Assembly: GCF_019320115.1 (NCBI RefSeq)
Contig: NC_089583.1
Coordinates: forward strand, 83,097,928-83,161,927
Source: Miscanthus floridulus
Taxonomy: Eukaryota; Streptophyta; Magnoliopsida; Poales; Poaceae
Direction: 5' to 3'
DNA: 64,000 nt
The notes under the pieces were generated by a model, which saw only the letters and a program-made list of their open reading frames with translations, had not been told where the DNA came from and did not search any database. Position numbers and translations under genes: made by a program. This document shows, piece after piece, positions 34,529 through 45,467 of this stretch (the stretch's first letter is position 1; every line of letters begins with the position of its first letter).

Positions 34529-34556
34529 GGCGCGCAAAGCGCGCCTGATGTTCTAG
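34529..34556 (+). mobile_element. Helitron 3' terminus
   Basis: A hairpin GGCGCGC-AAA-GCGCGCC is followed by seven bases and CTAG, then a T (34557) of the flank. This is the canonical Helitron 3' end (GC-rich hairpin close to CTRR, insertion before T). The 5' end (TC after an A) was not found with confidence, so length and cargo are unknown. The gene-like patches at 31.4-32.9 kb are candidates for captured sequence. Confidence 0.7.
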
Positions 34557-34777
34557 TAAAATATAAAAATTACATGGTTGGAACTTGGATGTCGTCGTCG
34601 TGTAGGCGGTGGGCGGTGGCATGATTGTCTGGTTCGCTCGGAGGCCAGCATCGAGGACGGCGGCTAGGTGTTCTTGCAGAAATGAACCCAAGATTGTTCA
34701 TGGGCTTGGCTTCTCCATGTTGACATGTTGGGCTTATGGGCCCAATTAGTAAAATATTTTTCAGTTGTGGGATCTTA

Positions 34778-34880
34778 AGCCCTGTTTGCTTAACTTATCA
34801 GCTATACCTTTCAGCGAAATAACAGTGTTTTTTTATCACAACAAATCAGCATCAGTTTTTTTAGCTAGCCGAACAGGGCC
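34778..34880. mobile_element. Tourist-like MITE, TSD TTA
   Basis: 103 bp. TTA at 34775-34777 and 34881-34883. Ends AGCCCTGTTTG and, inverted, GGCCCTGTTCG. Interior TTTCAGCGAA, TTATCACAACAAATCAGCAT. Related copies lie at 52393-52507 and 58891-59003. Confidence 0.75.
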
Positions 34881-34924
34881 TTAGATATAATATTTTTATT
34901 TTAAAATCATGTTTTGTAAAAATA

Positions 34925-35173
34925 TCTCTCCAAAGAAAAAATTGTAAAATATATTTTTTGAGAGAGTACAACTGGATGCACACAACTCATACAATCCTCA
35001 CTCACACCACATGCACACACACGTGTGCGTGTCCGTACACTCGCAAAGAAAGAGGTTAGGAGGACCTCCGTTGTGTGAAAAACGTGCAGTACCACAGAAC
35101 GCGCGAGAAACGAGCAGTACCACTGAACGCGCACGCGTGTGTACCCTATCTTTTCTGAAAAAATCCAAAAAAA
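34925..35173 (-). repeat. Probable body and tail of a tRNA-derived SINE split by element E
   Basis: On the minus strand the tRNA-like head (51559-51625) would continue, without element E, into this sequence: CGTCTTTTTTTTGG, a duplicated GGTACTGC(T/A)CG phrase, TGTGTGCATGTGG, and an end reading GTTGTACTCTCTCAAAAAAT. That is the layout of a plant SINE. Inference, not proved. Confidence 0.4.
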
Positions 35174-35178
35174 AGACG

Positions 35179-35941
35179 TGTCGGGGCCTAACACCGGGGT
35201 ACCCCAGGAGGTAGAACCAATAACCATCGAACGTTAAAAATTTCTGGACGGACAAGGGCGCCGCTACGTTCCTTGCCCGAATGATGGGAGTTTTGGTTCC
35301 GCCTCGCACGACGCCTTTGGGCCAGCCCCACCTCGCCCGAGGGCTAAAGGCTAGTCTCCGCCTCGTCCAACACCTTTTGGCCAGCTCCGCCTCGCCCGAG
35401 GGCTGAGGGATAGACTCCGCCTCGCCCGACCCCCGAGGGACGGGCTCGGTCTCACCCAAGGGATAAGGGCCAGCTCCGCCTCGCCCAAAAGCTTAGGGAT
35501 TGACTCCGCCTCGGCCGACCCCCGAGGGACGGGCTCAGTCTCGCCCGAGGAACGCCCACAGCACTGCTTCCTGCTCCGACCCCGCGACTCCGACCCCGCG
35601 ACCGGGGCTCACGGGAAGCCTGCTCACCGCTCTTCTCCGACCGGCGCATTGAGGGCCGACTGGAGCCATCCGACCGGGGGCTCCCCGTTCAGAGGGAACT
35701 AGAAGACGTGCGAAGAAAGGCAAGGCATGACTCATAAGTCAAAACCACTATACCAGAGTCCATACCCTGCGCCCTGACAGGAAAGGTACTGCCAGGGAAC
35801 GACGGGATGGATGCTTTAGACCCTTCCAGGCGTAGCAGAGCCTGAATAGTGTAGTGGACGCGTGCTCTTCGCCCTACAGAGTTGTGGGCATCGCCTTCAG
35901 CCCTCAGGCACGGAACCCGACGTAAACATACGACAACCACT
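35179..35941 (+). repeat. Truncated 5' LTR of E fused to protease sequence
   Basis: Follows the 3' LTR (50011 onward) up to CATACGACAACCACT, where the 3' LTR goes on ACGGTCC but this copy goes on GAGACCCTCACC. That is protease-region sequence, as at 63973 of element E2. ACT is shared by both parents at the joint, a 3-bp microhomology. About half of the LTR, the PBS and gag are deleted. An LTR minisatellite of CCTCGCCCGA-based units covers 35290-35560. Confidence 0.85.
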
Positions 35942-36210
35942 GAGACCCTCACCTTCGACGTAGTGGGGTTCCCAGGAACTTTCCACGCCATCCTGGGACG
36001 ACCGTGTTACGCGAAGTTCATGGCCGTCCCCAACTATACGTACCTTAAGTTGAAGATGTCGGGCCCCCACGGGGTCATCACCGTCAGCACCTCCTTCCAG
36101 CGTGCTTACGAGTGCGAAGTCGAATGTTGCAGTCACGCCTCCACAGTCGTCGCCTCCAAGGAACTCGCCACCCTCAGGGAGGAGGTTGCCAAAAAACGCC
36201 CGACGCCAAG
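35942..36210 (+). pseudogene. C-terminal protease fragment of E
   Basis: Open codons give ETLTFDVVGFPGTF, FHAILGRPCYAKFMAVPNYT and GPHGVITVSTSFQ, the end of a Tat-type protease and its linker to RT. The active-site part is missing because of the LTR-protease fusion. Confidence 0.85.
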
Positions 36211-36319
36211 AAATTGACCGAGTTGTTCAAATCGGCGGAAGGCTCCAAGGAGGTCCTCGTGGACCCCAGCAGCTCGGAGGCTAAAAAGGTACGCATTGGC
36301 ACCGCGCTCTCCTTCAAAT

Positions 36320-37720
36320 AGGAAAGCGCGCTCGTTGACTTCCTCCGCGATGACAAAGACATCTTTGCGTGGAAACCCTCGGATATGCCAGGCATTCCGA
36401 GGGAGGTCGCCGAGCATACCTTGAAAATCCACCCAGGCTCCAAACCGGTGAAGCAACGCCTGCGCCGCTTCGACGAGGAAAAGCGCAAGGCCATCGGTGA
36501 AGAGATAGCAAAACTGTTGGCTGCTAGGTTCATTAGGGAAGTACACCACCTAGAGTGGCTAGCAAATCCCGTTCTTGTGCAAAAGAAGAGTGAGAAATGG
36601 AGGATGTGTGTTGACTACACGGGCCTCAACAAGGCATGACCAAAGGACATGTTTCCTTTGCCACGCATATACCAAATAGTTGATTCCACCTAGGGTGCGA
36701 AACCCTCTGCTTCCTTGACGCATACTCTAGCTACCACCAAATCATGATGAAAGAGTCTGACCAGCTCACGACGTCTTTCATCACCCCCTTCTGATCATTC
36801 TGCTACATTTCAATGCCGTTCGGTCTAAAGAACGCTAGGGCAACTTACCAGCGTTGTATGCTCAATTGCTTCGGGGACCTCATCGGGCGGACCGTTGTGG
36901 CCTACGTCGATGACATCGTAGTTAAGTCCAAACGGGCTGACCATCTTGTCGCCGACCTCGAACGAACCTTTGTGAAACTCTGGGCAAATAGCATCAAACT
37001 CAATCCCGAAAAATGTGTTTTCGGGGTCCCGAGGGGCATGCTGCTTGGCTTTATTGTCTCCGAGCATGGCATCAAAGCCAACCCAGAGAAGATCTTAGCC
37101 ATCACAAGGATGGGCCTGATACAAAACATAAAGGGGGTTCAGTGGATCATAGGGTGCCTTGCCGCCCTCAGTCGATTCATTTCGCGCCTCGGCGAACGAG
37201 GACTCCCCCTTTATCGACTCCTAAAGAAGTCTGATCGCTTCGAGTGGACAGCCGAGGCCCAGGAGGTGCTTGACATGGTCAAGCAATTCCTAACCAAACC
37301 CCCAGTCCTAGCCCCTCCAAGCAATGGAGAATCCCTCCTCCTGTACATTGCGACCACCACGCAAGTGGTCAGCGCCGCCTTAGTAGTAGAGCAGGAGGAA
37401 GAGGGGCACACCTTCAAGGTACAGCGCCCTATATATTTCATCAGCGAGGTGCTATCCGACTCTAAAACCCATTACTCCCAAATCTAGAAACTCCTCTACA
37501 CCGTCCTTATCACCAAGAGGAAGCTACGCCACTACTTCGAGTCACACCCTATGACAGTCCTGACGTCGTTCCCCCTCGACAAGGTCGTTCATAGCTAGGA
37601 CGCCATAGGAAGAACCGCAAAGTGGGCACTCGAGCTGATGGATCAGGGCATTACTTATGCCCCCGAACAGCGATCAAATCCTAGGTGTAGGCTGACTTCA
37701 TCACGGAGTGGACCGAGGTC
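36320..37720 (+). pseudogene. Reverse transcriptase and first RNase H of E (broken)
   Basis: The RT begins DIFAWKPSDMPGIPREVAEH and shows VDYTGLNKA (36620) before a TGA. MPFGLKNARATYQRCM, the catalytic YVDD in VVAYVDDIVVKSK (36903) and the LGFIVSEHGIKANPEK thumb are in a clean stretch 36813-37487. The RNase H follows (FEWTAEAQEVLDMVK, then YFISEVLSDSKTHYSQ) and is cut by TAG at 37485 and again at about 37597. At least five stops are visible. Confidence 0.92.
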
Positions 37721-37723
37721 TAG

Positions 37724-38140
37724 ATGCCACCAGTAGTCGTCGATCAAGAGTGTAGGATGATGTACTTCAACAGATCGCTGATGAAAAAGGGCGTCGGCGT
37801 GGGACTAGTCTTCGTATCTCTCCTTGGGGTCCGCATGAGGTACATGGTTTGGCTCCATTTCCCCTCATCAAATAATATCGCCGAATATGAAGCACTCATC
37901 AACGGCCTATGAATCGCCATCGAGCTGGGCATCCGACGCCTCGACATTAGGGGCGACTCCCAGCTGGTCGTCAACCAGGTCATGAAGGAGTTGAGCTGCC
38001 ATGATGCCAAGATGGAGGTGTACTGCCAAGAAGTTCGACGGTTGGAGGACATATTTGATGGCCTCAAACTCAATCACATCCCAAGGTGCCTCAACGAAGC
38101 AGCCGATGTGCTCGCGAAAGTAGCATCCGCCCGAGAGCTA
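37724..38140 (+). pseudogene. Second (archaeal-like) RNase H of E, active site changed
   Basis: A second RNase H domain after the first is characteristic of Tat elements. It reads MMYFNRSLMKKGVGVGLVF where the family has an Asp-Gly after the Phe (YFDGS), so the first catalytic Asp is Asn here. NNIAEYEALINGL (with the Glu) and DIRGDSQLVVNQV (with the second Asp) are kept. A TGA lies at about 37910. The last motif is NEAADVLAKVAS. Confidence 0.85.
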
Positions 38141-38144
38141 GTGT

Positions 38145-39560
38145 CGATGGGTGTCTTCGCTAGCGATCAACATAAGCCCTCGGTGCGCTACAAGGGGTCA
38201 GAACAAGCCGACGATGGCCCACCTGATCTGGCCCCGGGGGCCGACCCGCCAACTGCTCCACTCGACCCTGAGGTCATGGAGCTTGAAGGGGACCCAGCAG
38301 CAGAGTCTGACCCTCCCAACGACTGGAGAACGCTCTACCTCGACTATCTCCTCCGCGACACACTCTCGGTAGACAAGACGGAAGCCCAATAGCTCGCGCG
38401 CCGCGCCAAGTCCTTCGTTCTTGTAGAGGGCGAACTCTACAAACGGAGTCACATCGGGATCCTGTAGCTCTGTATCCCTAGCGAATAGGGAAAACTTCTA
38501 CTGAGTGATATCCACGGTGGGGTCTGCGATCACCATGCCACGCCAAGGACCTTGGTTGGAAATGCATTCCGATAGGGCTTCTACTGGCCCACCACAGTAG
38601 CCGACGCCAAGCAAATTGTACGCACCTACGAAGGGTGTCAGTACTACGCTCGGTAGACTCACCTCCTGGCCTAGGCGCTCTAGATGATCCCTGTCATGTG
38701 GCCCTTCGTGGTCTGAGGGCTTGACCTAGTTGGGCCACTCAAAAAGGCGCCCGGGGGCTTCACCCACCTGCTTGTCACCATAGACAAGTTTATGAAATGG
38801 ATCAAAGCTCGATCGATCTCCACGATCAAATCTAAACAAGCTGTGTTGTTCTTCCTTGACATCATCCACCATTTTGGAGTACCGAACTCCATCATCACAG
38901 ACAATGGCACGCTATTCACCGGTAGGAAATTCATTTGATTCTACGATGAGCAGCACATCCAGATCAACTGGGCGGACGTCGCGCACCCCTGAACGAATGG
39001 GCAGGTTGAGCACGCGAACGACATGCTCCTACAAGGCCTCAAGCCCAGGATCTTCAACTGATTGAACAAGTTTGGTGCACACTGGGTCGCCGAGCTCCCG
39101 GCGGTGCTCTAGAGCCTGAGGACAACTCCTAGCTGGGCCACCGACTACACACCTTTCTTCATGGTTTACGGTTCCGAGGCCGTTCTCCCAACAGACCTTG
39201 ACTATGGAGCGCCAAGAATCAGAGCATACAACGAACAGGGGGCCAAGGTGTCCCACCAAGATGCCATGGACTAGCTAGACAAAGCCCGCGACATTGCCCT
39301 CCTCCGTTCGGCCAAGTACCAGCAGGCGTTGCGATGGTACCACAGCCGACGGGTGAAGACCGAGCCTTCAACATCGGGGACCTTGTCCTCCACCTTGTCC
39401 AGAGCAACAAGGACCGCCACAAGCTCTCCCTATCCTAGGAGGGGCCATACGTCATCGTGGAAGTACTCCACCTAGGCGCCTACAAGTTGAAAACCATCAA
39501 TGGCGAGGTCTTCACCAACGCCTAGAACATTGAGCAGCTACATTATTTTTACCCTTAAAT
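38145..39560 (+). pseudogene. Integrase of E (broken)
   Basis: A zinc-finger region (38500-38650, HGGVCDHHA, then ...CQYYARQTH) lacks its first Cys of the CxxC pair. Core motifs: DLVGPLKKAPGGFTHLLVTIDKF (first Asp), SIITDNGTLFTGR (second Asp), [15 protein letters not shown] (Glu). The C-terminal part includes LRTTPSWATDYTPFFMVYGSEAVLP and a KLSP-like chromodomain-less tail. About ten in-frame stops occur. Several (CGA to TGA before TNGQ, CAG to TAG in MD.LDKA, TGG to TAG before SLRTTP) are C-to-T or G-to-A changes. Confidence 0.9.
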
Positions 39561-39621
39561 AAACGCATGTTTCTTCTTATCAGTTTTTGTCTTTAAAAAA
39601 CCCTGATCTTTAGTGACATCC

Positions 39622-39853
39622 GACCCCTGCAAATTGTGAGGGGTCGGACCTCACTCGGGGGCTGATACAAGTACAAGTACGTTTATCTTACAAACACTTC
39701 CTATATTATCTTTGAAAACTTTATCTAAGTTTTTCGATCTTCTCGTAAACAAGTCCTAAAGACTAAGATTTCGGGAACAAATTCTGAGTACAACTGGTAG
39801 GACTGCAGGAGACCCATGCCCCAGTGGCTACAACCTCTTTGCTCACCAGCGTG
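39622..39853. repeat. Internal direct duplication of E, copy 1 (partner 42768-43000)
   Basis: Both copies share, in order, a TGACATCCGACC/ATCTGACCTC start, GGGGTCGGA.CTCACTC.GGGGCTGATA, GATT(T)CGGG..AACAAA.T and GCTCACCAGC. They are diverged but collinear, about 3.1 kb apart. Confidence 0.7.
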
Positions 39854-40136
39854 ATCAGAATTAATTCACCCACACTCCTAGTTTCTTACAACTTGGGCCA
39901 CGGGAAGGGTTGGAGGGCACCGAAACCTCTTTTACTTGAAGAGGAAGCTGAAAAGTTGTTTGCCGTAACAAAAGATGAAAATTTATTCATTTTTGCACAA
40001 ATTAACCACTTACAAAATAATTTCATCACGCAAAGGACTAGTGTACTCCTAAAATCCAAAGGACTGTTCACTCGGGGGCTTCCCTAAACTTATTCAATTA
40101 CTGTCTCTGCTTAGCTTTGCTATGAGTACTACTATG

Positions 40137-40365
40137 GTTGCCGCGCCAAGCTCTCCATCGACAACGTCCGGACGTGCACACGGACCAATTCGTCTACTGC
40201 GGTCGCCGCACCATGCTCTCCATCAACAACGTCCGGGCGTGTACACGGACCAGTTCATCTACTGTGGCCGCCACGCCAAGCTCTCCATTGGCAACATCTG
40301 GGCATGTACACGAACCAGTTCATCTACTGCGGCCACCGTGCCAAGCTCTCCATCGGTGACGTCCC
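40137..40365. repeat. 65-bp minisatellite in E
   Basis: GCTCTCCAT(C/T) recurs at 40150, 40215, 40280 and 40345, an exact 65-base period over three full units and a partial. A second array follows: GGGACTACGCCATC at 40454 and 40514 (60-bp period, two copies). Confidence 0.9.
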
Positions 40366-41896
40366 ACCACTTCACCGGAACTTCGGAAGCGCCGTCATCT
40401 GCAACAATGAGCACCACGCCGGCAACTGTGGTGTCTTGACCCCGGGGCTCCCAGGGACTACGCCATCGTCATCAGCTGTAACCCCGACAACGGCGCCTTC
40501 GCCGGGACGCCCGGGGACTACGCCATCATCATCAGCCACAACCCTAACAATGGCGTCGGGGCAGAAAGCGCCTCCTGCTGAAGGAAGGCCGCAACCAACG
40601 GTGGCGAAATCGACAATTCTCATCGCCCTCCGGTGCCTTTTCTCCTTCGGTAGCGGTGGCTCCTCCTCAGCACAGGCGAACCGCGCCATCTCATCTACGT
40701 CGAATGACCTCTAGCTCAACATCGCGCTCCAGATTCACGAGCAGATCTATGAGTTCTTCTCTCCCTGGCATAACCCTCTCTTATTCATGAGCCGATGCTT
40801 TCAGTGAGAAGGAAGGAGAGGAGGTGGTGGCTCGGAGGCTAGCGGGGAGGTGGGACAAGAACTCTTCCTCCCCTTCCTATTTAAAGAGGGGGATTAACAG
40901 CTAAGGAAAGGCGAAAGGTTCGAACGAAAAACTCTCTACCTTCCCCTATTCAATACAAATGCGAAATCAATGCTGATAGAAATCTGAGGGGACACGACGG
41001 AAACGATGGGACACGCTCTGGTCGACGGGACGCTACCTAGTAAGCCAGAACATCACCCGGGCATGGCCCGCCACTAATGCGCCCTGGACGCAAGAACCAG
41101 GGCACGCTCACCTATAGGCGGCTCTTCGCTTCCCTAGGCAGGACCATGGAATGACCCAATGATGGAACCTTCCTTCAGGGGGAGCCTAGCAGGCCTTCTG
41201 GGCTGATCAGGTAGCCCAGGCAAAACAACGAACGAATGGCCAATTGAAAGATAAGCACCTTTGTTGACTTACTTTGAGTGTTGAAATTCTTTACCAAGCC
41301 TTCGACCCCAACAGCGGCAGGGGCACGAACATCGCTCGGAGGCTGCAGGGACGCCTGTTTATTTTTAAACACCCTCTTAGCCCGACCCCTCCTTACATTT
41401 GCGGAACCAAAAGCATGGTGTGTGGTAAAATGATAAGTACAACTAGACGAACCACTAGACCCTATGCTTCGTCGGCTTTGGAGTCTTTTTGGTTCACCAG
41501 CATAATTACATTCACAGTCCCTCACATTACTAGCCTTGGCTCCCGCCTTCCCAAAAGGAGTTTGGAGGGGTCCACCTGCAGAGCCCCCCTTCAGGGCGGA
41601 AGCTGGCAGATCGCTTAAAAATCAATCGCAAAAACAAAAGTAGTGATACTTATGCAGGTTACGCCGACCTCGTCAAAAACATTGGACCTGAACCTGGCTC
41701 GGACATGTCTGGTAGGAGCTTCCCATGGCTCATACCACCAAGGTAACGTTACCGACCCCCGCTTTTGTTTCGATTAAACTATATGTTAAATTCATACATC
41801 CAAACATTGCATATGCAAATTCTTGCATCCCAACGCTTCGTGTCGCGTCACGAAGTGATAGCCGCTTCATTCAATATGAGCGATGCCTGATCGGGG

Positions 41897-42260
41897 TTCG
41901 AAGGCTGGCCCACGAAGGGCTCAAGGCCGCCTCGTGTCAAAAAGAGCTAGGGGAGGAAAACCAAAATGAGCCCAGCGGCCTTGCCCGACCCCGTCCAGAG
42001 ACGGACAGGGATATTTTGACCTTTCTCGTTCGATTCTAACCTTGAGCCAAACCCATAAAATCTCCATCGAGGAGAGGCCAATGGGCCGCCTGAGCCCAAC
42101 AAACGGCCCGGGCATCTGCCGGGAGGTGGGTTCAAAAGTAGTGGAATGCCACATGAGGGCTCTACCGACCCCTGTCAGCGAATGATGGATCCGGATTCCA
42201 TACGAACATACCCGTTAGCGAGCTCATTGAGTGTGACACTCGAGCCATCGAGGCAAGTGT
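41897..42260. repeat. About 490-bp-period duplication in E (partner 42388-42700)
   Basis: Shared blocks: GGTTCGA.GGCTG.CCA.CGAAGGG, CCGCCTCG.GTCAAA.AAGAGCTAGGGGA, AGCCAAACCCATA/AGCCGAGCCCATA, GGAT(C)CGGATTCC, CCCGTTAGCGAGCTCAT. Confidence 0.8.
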
Positions 42261-42936
42261 CGTCAACTCAGCCCCTCTAGTCGTGAAAACCAAGGATGGG
42301 GTAGCACGCGAAAACACGGTCAACCCCTAGCAGACCCTAAAAAGGGCTCGAGGGCTCGAGCCACTCAATCCAAGATTGAGAGACTGAGGTTCGACGGCTG
42401 ACCAGCGAAGGGTCCGGGGCCGCCTCGCGTCAAACAAGAGCTAGGGGAGAAAACACTGATGAGCCTCAACGACCTTTGCTGACCCGCATTAAGGCAAGTA
42501 GGGTTGTCTCAACCTTCTTGTTCAATCCAGCCTCTAGCCGAGCCCATAGAAACCCATTGAGGGGGAATCTGTTGAAAGGCGGGCAAAGGACTAACGGAAC
42601 GCCCCCCGAGGGCTTCACCGATCCCGCCGCAAAGCAGACGGGATCGGATTCCGTCTGAACATCCCCGTTAGCGAGCTCATAGCGCACGGTCACGCAGCGA
42701 TCATCAAAGTCCTAGGTAAGAGGTATGAGTAAATATAAACATAAGTTTGCCTCCCTCGCTCTGGTCTCCAGTAACATCTGACCTCAGCAACTGCAAGGGG
42801 TCGGATCTCACTCAGGGGCTGATAAAGGTATGGGTACCTCCTTTCTTTTTTCAAAAAAACATTACATTAGATCTCCTCGCATCAAGACTGGCGGCAAGAT
42901 TCGGGGGAACAAACTGGCAAGATGGCGTCGTTGCCA

Positions 42937-42982
42937 GGGATCGAACCCGGGTCACCCACGTAAGCCCACATCCCGACAGCTA
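42937..42982 (-). repeat. tRNA-like A and B boxes in E interior
   Basis: Minus-strand B box GGTTCGATCCC (42947-42937) lies 35 bases after an A-box-like TAGCTGTCGGG (42982-42972), the spacing of a pol III internal promoter. No acceptor stem can be folded, so it is not a tRNA gene. The partner duplication at 39622-39853 has only the A-box part (TAGCCACTGGGG). Confidence 0.4.
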
Positions 42983-45467
42983 CGGTAATTTTGCTCACCA
43001 GCACACTTAAAATTTCCTCCACAAAACTTCGGGCCCTACGGTGTTAACAAATGGAAGGATCGATTATCGAAATCTTTTCATCACAAAAAAGAGAAGAAGG
43101 TAAGATTAGACAAACAAAATGAAAATCACGAAACCATTTCCAGGACACAAAAATACTGACACTTGTTCACATATTACAAATAAGTGTTTATCAAGCTAAC
43201 TAATTCCGCGAAGGGAGAACCTCTTGTTTTAGCTGATCTGCCAGGTTCCGCACGAGGGGAGCCACTGCCTTTTCCATCTTGTCCAGCTCATCATCATCAT
43301 AAATAGGCGCAAAACCATGACTCATTACCTTTAGGTTGATCTCTTGATCGTAATGGGAATGGGAGACAGCAAAGGCTTGGGTGATCCCGGCATGGAAGGC
43401 GTCCTCCTCAAGTTGGCCTACTCGCGCCGTGATTCCTACTAGCACGAGCTGCAAGCAAGCTGGATCCTTCTAGCTGTGCCACCTCTAGGGCGTCGGTAAC
43501 CGCACCAACGGCAGTTTGCAGTAGGTCGTGCTCATCGCTTTCGACTCGGAGGATCTCTCGCACCTCAGCAAGCTCCTTCTCCAACCTAGTAACTACATTC
43601 TCAACATCCAACCTTCGGCTCACCGCATCTCCAAGATCCACCCAGAGGGAGTCGGCCACCCCATGTGCCTCGTCAAGCTCCTAGATGGTCCGGTCCGCCC
43701 TCTGCTGCAACACCACGGACCTCTCCTCAGCCTTAAGCTTGAGGTCCCGCTCCATCTGTAGCTCCACCAGGAGCTCGCTGGCCCTGCTCACTAGCCATGG
43801 CATTCTTCTACAGCAGCTCGTCTCACTCCTTTTGGAGCTTGGCGATCTCCTCCTCATCTAGCTTCGTCCTCACCGACAAATCCTCAAACATCGTATGGAA
43901 CTCCTCCATGTCACGACGTGCCTCGGCCTCCCGCCGCTGGACAACAGCAAGCTGCATGCTCACATCTCCTCGTCACCAGGCCTCCTCGGTGAGGCGGTCC
44001 CACTCCACCTTTCGCTCATGGAGAAATCGGGATTTATTCCGGCTATGGGCAGCAAGATTCTAAAAAGAAGACCGGTATCAAAAACACGAAAACACAAGGA
44101 TACGAAAAAGAGGAGAACAAGGTGAATACCCTGGCTAGAAGGGACGATGATTTCACACAGGGCTCCATTGGCCTGGTTCAAGGCATTGATCACGGCCGAG
44201 AACCCGATGTCAAGGTTCTCCTGCCCCACACTCTCAGCAACATCATCAAGCGAGAACAGAGTCGATGACGGATCTCGAGCATCCATCCAATGGAGCATCG
44301 GCTTGCTCAGCGCAGGGGAACGGCTGCCCCCCGACAACAGGGCTAGGGGCAACGACCGGTGAGTCCTTCCCACCACCGCCAAGATGCTCGGAGACCCACC
44401 GGTCGTATCATCGCCCATTCGGCCCACCTCGGAGGCCACCACGGCCACATCCGACCCTGCCGGGCCTAACGCGGTCGTGGCCTCTCCCATCTAGACCTCT
44501 GGTGGTGTAGACTACGTCGCTCCCTCGGATACCACTATGGCCACATCCAACTTTCGCCCGATCCACATCGGGCGCCGTCTCTGTGGCCACCAGAGGCACG
44601 GACTGCGCCACTCCCTCAACCATGACCATGGCTGTGTGAAAGGTCCTTGTTTGGTTTTGGTAATTAAGTGACAACTTAGGTGAACTAATTGTGTTTATGT
44701 GAGATACACATGTGATTAGTTCACAGGTACATGTGTGTGAGCAACATATGCCATGAAGGTGAAAATGGCTTGGAGATGTTGCAAAGCTCACACATGTGAT
44801 GATGAAGGAGCTTATTGCACATGAGACATGACATTGAGTCATGTGATCAAGGTGGAGAAGATCAAGACAAGACTTGGCTTGATGGACCGGTTGCAGGCGT
44901 GAAGAGGCAAGTCGAAGGCTTTGGAGTGATGGACCACGTGGCGGTGAAGCTTGAGCAAGACTTGGCGTCGATGGACGATGGCAACGGTGAAGAGCAAGTA
45001 GAATTAAGATCAATGAACCAATATGATCATGTGATGATATGAAGTGTATCATATCATTGTTGATCGTGTTGGTGCATGTGTTGCATCGACATTGAAGGAG
45101 ATGGAATGGAATGCGCAAGGCAAAGGTATAACCTAGGGCATTTCATTTCACCGGTCATAGGTGTGTAGAGAAGTTTATGACCGGGTTTAGGATAGATGGC
45201 CGTACTATCAAGAGGGGCAAACTTGTTTGCATATCAGTCATCTAGTGCCACTCGAGTGATCTAACTTTGCATTGTCGCTAGGATTGAGTGGCGTGGCAAG
45301 TTGAGTGACTAACATCCTTTGGGAAATGATTGTGAAAATGCTAACACACATACACATGGTGGTGTACACTTGATGGTGTTGGCACATTTACAAAGGAGGT
45401 GGTGTTTGTAGGGTTGAGATGGGTTTGGGTCCCTCTCTCCCTCCCGCCGAGCTTGCGAGGCGGGATT

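Noticed and set aside
42937..42982. Possible functional tRNA gene on the minus strand
   Set aside because: A and B boxes are present but no acceptor or anticodon stem can be paired.
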